A stretch of 64,000 bases of DNA from Streptococcaceae bacterium AF77-01CM03A (GTDB lineage: Bacteria; Bacillota; Bacilli; Lactobacillales; Streptococcaceae). The notes below the pieces were generated by a model. It had not been told where the DNA came from. It saw nothing but the letters and a program-made list of their open reading frames with translations, and searched no databases. Both the position numbers and the translations under genes were made by a program. The stretch spans positions 1 through 64,000 of the forward strand of contig JAQDDS010000004.1 in the NCBI GenBank assembly GCA_027665725.1. The letters are read 5' to 3'. Of the stretch, positions 57,514 to 64,000 are shown in pieces. The number at the start of each line of letters is the position of its first letter. The first letter of the stretch is position 1.

Positions 57514-58794
57514 ATGGTTTATTCAAAAGAAATTGTCAGAGAGTGGCTAGATGAGGTAGCGGAGCGTGCCAAGGATCATCCGGAATGGGTGGATGTCTTT
57601 GAACGTTGCTACACAGATACTTTAGACAATACAGTTGAAATCTTAGAAGACGGCTCAACTTTTGTACTAACAGGGGATATCCCAGCCATGTGGCTCCGTG
57701 ATTCAACTGCTCAGCTTAGACCATACCTTCATGTGGCAAAAAGAGACCCTCGTTTGCGCCAGACCATTGCTGGCTTGGTTAAACGTCAGATGACCTTGAT
57801 CCTCAAGGATCCCTATGCCAACTCTTTCAATATTGAGGAGAACTGGAAGGGGCATCACGAGACTGATCACACAGACCTCAATGGCTGGATTTGGGAGCGC
57901 AAGTATGAAGTTGATTCGCTTTGCTATCCCTTGCAGTTGGCTTACCTCCTTTGGAAGGAAACTGGTGAGACTAGCCAATTTGATGAAACCTTTGTCACTG
58001 CGACTAAGGAAATTCTTTATCTCTGGACCGTTGAGCAAGACCACAAGAACTCTCCTTATCGCTTTGTTCGTGATACTGACCGTAAGGAAGACACTTTGGT
58101 AAATGACGGCTTTGGTCCTGACTTTGCCGTGACAGGGATGACCTGGTCAGCCTTCCGTCCAAGCGATGACTGCTGCCAGTATAGCTATTTGATTCCTTCA
58201 AATATGTTTGCAGTGGTTGTTTTAGGTTATGTCCAAGAAATCTTTGCAGAGTTGAATCTAGCCGATAGCGAGAGTATCATTGCAGATGCAAAACGCCTGC
58301 AAGCTGAGATTCAAGAAGGTATCGAAAATTACGCCTACACTACAAACAGCAAGGGTGAAAAAATTTATGCCTTTGAGGTAGATGGTTTGGGAAATGCTAG
58401 CATCATGGACGACCCTAACGTACCAAGTTTGTTGGCTGCTCCATATCTTGGTTACTGTGATGTCAATGACGAAGTGTATCAAGCCACACGTCGCACTATT
58501 CTGAGCCCTGAAAATCCTTACTTCTACCAAGGAGAGTACGCAAGTGGACTCGGAAGTTCTCATACCTTCTACCGCTATATCTGGCCGATTGCCCTTTCTA
58601 TCCAAGGATTGACAACGACGGATAAGGCAGAGAAGAAATTCTTGCTAGATCAGTTGGTTGCCTGCGATGGTGGAACAGGTGTCATGCACGAAAGTTTCCA
58701 CGTAGACGATCCGACACTCTACTCACGCGAATGGTTCTCATGGGCCAACATGATGTTCTGCGAATTAGTCTTGGATTACTTGGATATTCGCTAA
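57514..58794 (+). CDS. GH125 exo-alpha-1,6-mannosidase
   Basis: Inverting mannosidase that removes alpha-1,6-linked mannose from N-glycan cores. The 426-residue cytoplasmic protein has an (alpha/alpha)6 barrel with the family motif MWLRDSTAQ (D63), NIEENWKGHHETDHTDLNG-type segment around residues 105-123, and YASGLGSSHTFYRYIW near the C-terminus. The start is preceded by GAGG 11 nt away, somewhat far. The next gene, GH38, follows after 76 bp, so they are likely co-transcribed. Confidence 0.92.
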   Translation: MVYSKEIVREWLDEVAERAKDHPEWVDVFERCYTDTLDNTVEILEDGSTFVLTGDIPAMWLRDSTAQLRPYLHVAKRDPRLRQTIAGLVKRQMTLILKDPYANSFNIEENWKGHHETDHTDLNGWIWERKYEVDSLCYPLQLAYLLWKETGETSQFDETFVTATKEILYLWTVEQDHKNSPYRFVRDTDRKEDTLVNDGFGPDFAVTGMTWSAFRPSDDCCQYSYLIPSNMFAVVVLGYVQEIFAELNLADSESIIADAKRLQAEIQEGIENYAYTTNSKGEKIYAFEVDGLGNASIMDDPNVPSLLAAPYLGYCDVNDEVYQATRRTILSPENPYFYQGEYASGLGSSHTFYRYIWPIALSIQGLTTTDKAEKKFLLDQLVACDGGTGVMHESFHVDDPTLYSREWFSWANMMFCELVLDYLDIR

Positions 58795-58870
58795 TGAGCT
58801 TTCGCTCGACAGATTCTTGTAAAGAATCACACATATATTTTTAAATTTAAGTTAGAATGAGGTTTTACTC

Positions 58871-61516
58871 ATGGAAAATGTTGTTGTACATATCATCTCT
58901 CACAGTCACTGGGATCGTGAGTGGTATCTACCTTTTGAAAGTCACCGGATGCAGTTGGTGGAACTTTTTGACAATCTGTTTGATCTTTTTGAAAATGACC
59001 CTGAATTCAAGAGCTTCCACTTGGATGGACAAACCATTGTCCTCGATGACTATTTAGAAATTCGTCCTGAAAACCGTGACAAGGTGCAGCGTTATATTGA
59101 CGAAGGCAAGCTCAAGATTGGTCCTTTCTATATCTTGCAGGATGATTACTTGATCTCCAGTGAAGCCAATGTCCGTAATACCTTGATTGGTCAAGCTGAA
59201 TGTGCTAAATGGGGCAAATCTACGCAGATTGGTTACTTCCCTGATACATTTGGGAATATGGGGCAAGCTCCTCAAATTCTTCAAAAATCAGGTATTCACG
59301 TAGCGGCCTTTGGGCGTGGTGTGAAGCCAATCGGATTTGACAACCAAGTCCTCGAAGATGAGCAGTTTACCTCTCAATTTTCTGAGATGTACTGGCAGGG
59401 TGCTGATGGTAGCCGTGTACTTGGTATTCTCTTTGCTAACTGGTACAGTAACGGGAATGAAATTCCAGTGGATAAAGATGAAGCTTTGGCTTTCTGGAAA
59501 CAAAAATTGGCAGACGTTCGTGACTATGCTTCGACCAACCAATGGTTGATGATGAATGGCTGTGACCACCAACCAGTTCAACGAAACTTGAGTGAAGCCA
59601 TTCGTGTGGCAAACGAACTTTTCCCTGATGTGACCTTTGTTCACAGCTCTTTTGACGAATACGTTCAAGCTGTCGAAAGTGCACTTCCTGAACACCTATC
59701 AACAGTTACAGGTGAGTTGACTAGCCAAGAAACTGATGGCTGGTACACGCTTGCCAATACCTCTTCTTCACGCGTTTACCTCAAACAAGCCTTCCAAGAG
59801 AATAGCAACTTGTTAGAGCAGGTCGTGGAACCATTAACCATTATCACTGGTGGACACAACCACAAGGATCAATTGACCTATGCTTGGAAAGTACTTCTGC
59901 AAAATGCACCGCACGATAGTATCTGTGGCTGTAGTATTGACGAAGTTCACCGTGAAATGGAAACTCGTTTTGCAAAGGTCAACCAAGTCGGAAACTTTGT
60001 CAAGACTAACCTTCTCAATGAGTGGAAACATAAAATAGCAACTCAGGAAGCGCAAAGCGATCACCTCTTTACCGTTGTCAACACAGCTTTACATGACAAG
60101 GTTGATACAGTTAGTGTTGTAGTGGATGTTGTGACTTGTGATTTCAAAGAATTGCATCCGACTGAAGGTTACAAGAAGATGGCAGCCGTGACCTTGCCAG
60201 ATTACCATGTTGAAGATTTGGATGGCCATGTCCTTGAAGCCAAGATTGAAGACTTGGGAGCAAGTTTTGGCTATACTTTGCCTAAGGATAAATTCCGCCA
60301 ACCATATATTGCACGCCAAGTGCGCGTGACAATCCCAGTCCACCTTGCTCCGCTTTCTTGGGCAAGCTTCCAATTGGTCGAAGGTCAAGTAGATTACCGT
60401 GATGGTATTTACCAAAATGGAGTCATTGATACACCATTCGTAACAGTGAGTGTAGATGAAGGAATCACAGTCTATGACAAGACTACAAACGAAGCCTACG
60501 AAGATTTCATCCAATTCGAGGACCGTGGAGATATTGGTAACGAGTACATTTACTTCCAACCAAAAGGAACTGATCCAATCTATGCTCAATTGAAGGGATA
60601 CGATGTCCTAGAAAACAATGCTCGCTATGCTAAGGTATTGCTCAAACATGACTTGACTATTCCAGTTAGCGCAGATGAAAAATTGGATGCAGAACAAAGA
60701 GGTATCATCGAGTTCATGAAACGAGATGCAGGTCGTTCAGAAGAGTTGACAACCATTCCTCTTGAAACTGAGATGACTGTCTTTGTGGACAATCCACAGA
60801 TTCGCTTCAAGACTCGATTTACTAATACAGCCAAAGACCACCGCATTCGTCTCTTGGTAAAAACTCATAACACTCGTCCAAGCAATGATTCTGAAAGTAT
60901 CTATGAAGTTGTGACAAGACCAAATAAACCGGCAGCTTCTTGGGAAAATCCTGAAAATCCACAACACCAACAAGCCTTTGTCAGCTTGTATGATGATGTA
61001 AAAGGAGTGACCGTATCCAATAAAGGATTGCATGAATACGAAATCCTTGGAGACGACACCATGGCTGTAACCCTTCTTCGTGCTTCAGGCGAACTCGGTG
61101 ACTGGGGTTACTTCCCAACGCCGGAAGCTCAGTGCTTGCGTGATATCGAAGTTGAATTTGCAGTAGAATGTCACCAAGCAGGGGAACGCTTCTCAGCTTT
61201 CCGTCGTGCCAAAGCCTTCCAGGTGCCATTTACAACCCTTCAAGTTGCAAAACAAGAGGGTAGCGTTGCAGCAACGGGTAGCCTCTTTAACCATCCGGCA
61301 CTGAACTTGCCACAAGTCTGCCCAACAGCCTTTAAGGTGGCTGAGAATGAAGAAGGTTATGTCCTTCGTTACTACAACATGAGTCAAGAAAATATCCGTG
61401 TGTCTGAGAAACAACAAACCATTCTTGACTTGTTGGAACGCCCATACCCAGTCCATTCAGGACTATTGGCACCACAGGAAATTCGTACAGAACTCATTCA
61501 AAAAGAAGAAATTTAA
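58871..61516 (+). CDS. GH38 alpha-mannosidase (alpha-1,3-active type)
   Basis: Zinc-dependent retaining mannosidase for alpha-1,3-linked mannose. The 881-residue cytoplasmic protein has the zinc/active-site motif HSHWDREW (residues 11-18), nucleophile D125 in GYFPDTFGN, and GGHNHKDQ further on, followed by the long beta-domain C-terminal half. SD GAGG 8 nt before ATG. With GH125 it can strip the branched mannose core; with GH20 and the kinase it forms one catabolic unit. Confidence 0.94.
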   Translation: MENVVVHIISHSHWDREWYLPFESHRMQLVELFDNLFDLFENDPEFKSFHLDGQTIVLDDYLEIRPENRDKVQRYIDEGKLKIGPFYILQDDYLISSEANVRNTLIGQAECAKWGKSTQIGYFPDTFGNMGQAPQILQKSGIHVAAFGRGVKPIGFDNQVLEDEQFTSQFSEMYWQGADGSRVLGILFANWYSNGNEIPVDKDEALAFWKQKLADVRDYASTNQWLMMNGCDHQPVQRNLSEAIRVANELFPDVTFVHSSFDEYVQAVESALPEHLSTVTGELTSQETDGWYTLANTSSSRVYLKQAFQENSNLLEQVVEPLTIITGGHNHKDQLTYAWKVLLQNAPHDSICGCSIDEVHREMETRFAKVNQVGNFVKTNLLNEWKHKIATQEAQSDHLFTVVNTALHDKVDTVSVVVDVVTCDFKELHPTEGYKKMAAVTLPDYHVEDLDGHVLEAKIEDLGASFGYTLPKDKFRQPYIARQVRVTIPVHLAPLSWASFQLVEGQVDYRDGIYQNGVIDTPFVTVSVDEGITVYDKTTNEAYEDFIQFEDRGDIGNEYIYFQPKGTDPIYAQLKGYDVLENNARYAKVLLKHDLTIPVSADEKLDAEQRGIIEFMKRDAGRSEELTTIPLETEMTVFVDNPQIRFKTRFTNTAKDHRIRLLVKTHNTRPSNDSESIYEVVTRPNKPAASWENPENPQHQQAFVSLYDDVKGVTVSNKGLHEYEILGDDTMAVTLLRASGELGDWGYFPTPEAQCLRDIEVEFAVECHQAGERFSAFRRAKAFQVPFTTLQVAKQEGSVAATGSLFNHPALNLPQVCPTAFKVAENEEGYVLRYYNMSQENIRVSEKQQTILDLLERPYPVHSGLLAPQEIRTELIQKEEI

Positions 61517-61544
61517 TTTCAAAAAGTAAACATAAAAAGAAAGG

Positions 61545-61587
61545 AGGAGCGAAAAAGTAAGAACCAACTGCTGATTCGCTCCTTTTT
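61545..61587 (+). terminator. Hairpin with T run between GH38 and the ROK gene
   Basis: AGGAGCGAA (61545-61553) pairs with TTCGCTCCT (61575-61583) across a 21-nt loop, followed by TTTTT. The ROK SD lies just after the T run. The form is that of a partial terminator inside the operon. Confidence 0.6.
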
Positions 61588-61600
61588 GCAGGTGAAAGCA

Positions 61601-62470
61601 ATGACCATTGCAACAATTGATATCGGAGGGACTGGCATTAAGTTTGCTAGTCTAACTCCTGATGGAAAGATTTTAGATAAGACCAGCACCCCAACTCCAG
61701 AAACTCTAGAAGATTTATTGGCTTGGTTGGACCAACGCTTGTCAGAACAGGACTATCGTGGGATTGCCATGAGTGTGCCAGGTGCAGTCAATCAAGAAAC
61801 AGGAGTGATCGAGGGAATTAGTGCCATTCCTTACATCCATGGTTTTTCTTGGTATGAGGCGCTAGCTCATCACCAGCTACCTGTCCATCTAGAAAATGAT
61901 GCCAACTGTGTTGGACTTAGTGAACTGCTAGCTCATCCTGAGATTGAAAATGCAGCCTGTGTTGTCATTGGCACAGGGATTGGCGGGGCTATGATTATCA
62001 ATGGCAAAATTCACCGTGGTCGCCATGGCTTGGGTGGAGAGTTTGGTTACATGACAACTATCGAACCAGCAGAAAAACTCAACAACTGGTCACTATTAGC
62101 TTCTACAGGAAACATGGTTCGCTATGTCATCGAAAAATCTGGTCAAACCGACTGGGATGGCCGAAAGGTTTACCAAGAGGCTGCAGCAGGTAATGCCCTT
62201 TGCCAAGAAGCCATTGAGCGCATGAATCGTAACCTAGCTCAAGGATTACTCAATATCCAGTATTTAATCGACCCAGATGTTATTAGCCTAGGTGGCTCTA
62301 TTAGCCAAAATCCTGAGTTTATCAAAGGAGTGCAAAAAGCGGTAGACGTCTTTGTGGAAAGATATGAAGAGTATACAATTGCGCCAGTTATCCAAGCTTG
62401 CACCTATCAGGCAGATGCCAATCTCTACGGTGCCCTTGTCAACTGGTTACAGGAGGAAAACCAATGGTAA
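61601..62470 (+). CDS. ROK-family sugar kinase
   Basis: A 289-residue ROK protein starting [15 protein letters not shown] (61601, SD AGGTGA 6 nt upstream). The P-loop DIGGTG begins at residue 7 and there is no N-terminal HTH, so it is a kinase rather than a repressor. The sugar-binding ENDANC and [17 protein letters not shown] are present; the cysteine-rich zinc motif of many ROK glucokinases is missing. It probably phosphorylates mannose or GlcNAc released by the neighbouring hydrolases. Overlaps the GH20 gene by 7 bp. Confidence 0.88.
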   Translation: MTIATIDIGGTGIKFASLTPDGKILDKTSTPTPETLEDLLAWLDQRLSEQDYRGIAMSVPGAVNQETGVIEGISAIPYIHGFSWYEALAHHQLPVHLENDANCVGLSELLAHPEIENAACVVIGTGIGGAMIINGKIHRGRHGLGGEFGYMTTIEPAEKLNNWSLLASTGNMVRYVIEKSGQTDWDGRKVYQEAAAGNALCQEAIERMNRNLAQGLLNIQYLIDPDVISLGGSISQNPEFIKGVQKAVDVFVERYEEYTIAPVIQACTYQADANLYGALVNWLQEENQW

Positions 62471-64000
62471 ATTTTACCGGAATTAGCAGTAAACAACAGC
62501 AAGCTATAGACTTACTTCAAAAGCACATTTCTCTACCAGATGTAGAAGTGGCTGTCGCTCAGTCTGACCAAGTCTCTATCTCTATCAAGGGTAAGGGCGG
62601 AAGCTATCAATTGACTTATCGCAAACCTCACCAACTCTATCGCGCCTTGTCTGTTCTAGCAACAGCTTTAGAAGAAGGTGATAAGGTGGAGATTGAAGAA
62701 CAAGCGGCCTATGAAGATTTAGCCTACATGGCGGACTGTTCGCGCAATGCCGTGCTCAATGTCGAATCTGCCAAACATATGATTGAAGTCTTGGCTCTCA
62801 TGGGTTATTCAACCTTTGAGCTCTACATGGAAGACACTTATCAAATCGAGGGGCAGCCTTACTTTGGTTATTTCCGTGGAGCATACTCAGCTGAAGAGTT
62901 ACAGGAAATCGAAAGCTACGCCCAGCAGTTTGACATGACCTTTGTGCCATGTATCCAAACTTTGGCTCACTTATCAGCCTTTGTCAAATGGGGCGTCAAA
63001 GAAGTGCAAGAACTCCGCGATGTAGAGGATATTCTCCTCATCGGTGAAGAAAAAGTCTACGACCTGATTGACGGTATGTTTGCGACATTATCTAAATTAC
63101 AAACTCGCAAGGTCAATATCGGTATGGATGAAGCTCACCTAGTTGGTTTGGGTCGTTATCTTATCTTGAACGGTATTGTGGACCGTAGTCTCCTTATGTG
63201 CCAACATTTGGAGCGCGTGCTGGATATTGCAGACAAGTATGGTTTCCACTGCCAGATGTGGAGCGATATGTTCTTCAAACTCATGTCAGCAGATGGCCAG
63301 TACGACCGTGATGTCGAAATTCCAGAAGAAACACGAGTTTATCTAGACCGTCTCAAAGACCGTGTCACCTCGGTTTACTGGGATTATTACCAAGATAGCG
63401 AAGAAAAATACAACCGTAACTTTAATAATCACCACAAGATCAGCCAGGATATCGCCTTTGCTGGTGGTGCTTGGAAGTGGATTGGTTTTACGCCTCACAA
63501 CCACTTCAGCCGTCTCATTGCGGTCGAAGCCAACAAAGCTTGCCGTGCTAATCAGATCAAAGAAGTCATTGTGACTGGCTGGGGGGATAATGGTGGTGAA
63601 ACAGCCCAGTTCTCGATTCTGCCAAGCTTGCAAATTTGGGCTGAACTCAGCTACCGCAATGATTTAGAACGTCTATCAGCTCATTTCAAGACCAATACAG
63701 GCTTATCCGTTGAGGACTTTATGCAACTTGATTTGGCAAACCTCTTGCCTGACCTGCCAGACAATCTCAGTGGAATTAACCCCAACCGCTATGTCTTTTA
63801 TCAGGATGTTCTCTGCCCAATTCTTGACAAGCACATGACACCTGAACAGGACAAACCACACTTTGCCCAAGCAGCTGAGACTCTTGCTACTATTAAAGAA
63901 AAAGCAGGCGTCTACACTTATCTCTTTGAAACGCAGGCTCAGTTGAATGCTATTTTAAGTAACAAGGTTGATGTGGGACGACGCATTCGTCAAGCCTATC
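62464..64000 (+). CDS. GH20 family exo-beta-N-acetylhexosaminidase (GH20C type), truncated by window end
   Basis: The frame opens with ATG 62464 ([19 protein letters not shown]), inside the end of the ROK gene, and is still open at 64000: 512 codons seen of about 627 in the pneumococcal homologue. No signal peptide, so cytoplasmic. An N-terminal alpha/beta domain (about 1-75) precedes the TIM barrel with the catalytic Asp-Glu pair D222-E223 in GMDEAHLVG, and substrate-pocket Trp residues ([25 protein letters not shown]). It removes terminal GlcNAc/GalNAc from imported oligosaccharides. Confidence 0.92.
   Translation, partial: MVNFTGISSKQQQAIDLLQKHISLPDVEVAVAQSDQVSISIKGKGGSYQLTYRKPHQLYRALSVLATALEEGDKVEIEEQAAYEDLAYMADCSRNAVLNVESAKHMIEVLALMGYSTFELYMEDTYQIEGQPYFGYFRGAYSAEELQEIESYAQQFDMTFVPCIQTLAHLSAFVKWGVKEVQELRDVEDILLIGEEKVYDLIDGMFATLSKLQTRKVNIGMDEAHLVGLGRYLILNGIVDRSLLMCQHLERVLDIADKYGFHCQMWSDMFFKLMSADGQYDRDVEIPEETRVYLDRLKDRVTSVYWDYYQDSEEKYNRNFNNHHKISQDIAFAGGAWKWIGFTPHNHFSRLIAVEANKACRANQIKEVIVTGWGDNGGETAQFSILPSLQIWAELSYRNDLERLSAHFKTNTGLSVEDFMQLDLANLLPDLPDNLSGINPNRYVFYQDVLCPILDKHMTPEQDKPHFAQAAETLATIKEKAGVYTYLFETQAQLNAILSNKVDVGRRIRQAY

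Noticed and set aside
60089-60589. 166-codon minus-strand ORF opposite GH38
   Set aside because: Entirely inside the GH38 coding region on the other strand, no start signals.
61601-62470. ROK-family transcriptional repressor
   Set aside because: The protein starts directly with the phosphate-binding DIGGTG motif; no N-terminal helix-turn-helix is present.

Overview
The window is about 64 kb of chromosome around the replication origin of a Mitis-group Streptococcus (S. mitis / S. oralis / S. pneumoniae relatives). The evidence is low-GC DNA, a comCDE competence locus between tRNA genes, a CbpD-type choline-binding murein hydrolase (which implies phosphocholine-decorated teichoic acid), PcsB, HtrA-ParB-DnaA order, and ComE, ComX, CiaR and VicR type sites. 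Species cannot be fixed from the sequence alone. No insertion sequence, prophage, CRISPR array or BOX/RUP repeat was seen.

Layout. 1-158: a tandem rRNA-type promoter reading off the left edge. 159-10103 (minus): a long operon pth-mfd-rqcP-divIC-small ORF-beta-lactamase-like-tilS-hpt-ftsH. 10176-16508 (minus): ychF, DUF951, dnaN, dnaA, parB, htrA. DnaA boxes lie in the dnaN/dnaA, dnaA/parB and htrA/rlmH gaps. Strand bias flips at about 16.6 kb: genes to the left run minus and most to the right run plus, as expected on either side of an origin. 16693-19868: rlmH, tRNA-Arg, comC, a frameshifted comD, comE, tRNA-Glu, tRNA-Asn. 19909-32033: TetR/YhgE pair with twin operators, an ABC-F ATPase with one degenerate ATP site, trpS, guaB, recF and its S4 partner, and two M16 peptidase-like genes. 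32081-38552: rodZ, pgsA, the ECF transporter energizing module, mreCD and pcsB. 38777-50577: rpsB-tsf, cysK, yigZ, comFA-comFC, hpf, gdpP-rplI-dnaB-veg and cbpD. 50642-53275: polA, then an amino-acid permease. 55258-64000: an N-glycan/mannoside degradation locus (GH92 minus; GH125, GH38, ROK kinase and a truncated GH20 plus).

How the parts work together. The centre is the replication and segregation hub (dnaA, dnaN, oriC, parB, parS sites at about 2.9, 23.2 and 33.5 kb). Competence is represented by the pheromone system, late genes comFA-comFC behind an exact cin-box, and fratricide hydrolase cbpD. Cell-shape and division genes (divIC, rodZ, mreCD, pcsB, ftsH) and translation genes fill the rest. 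The right end encodes cytoplasmic trimming of mannose/GlcNAc oligosaccharides plus a sugar kinase.

The most notable points are: (i) a gene-free 429-bp stretch at 54.8-55.3 kb, about 40 kb from oriC, with two inverted DnaA-box pairs of the same geometry as the oriC pair; (ii) a one-base deletion that splits comD; (iii) an unfamiliar CSP sequence; (iv) promoters placed so close to rlmH, yigZ, comFA and polA that leaderless mRNAs are predicted; (v) a GH92 enzyme with Gln where the family usually has its catalytic Glu.
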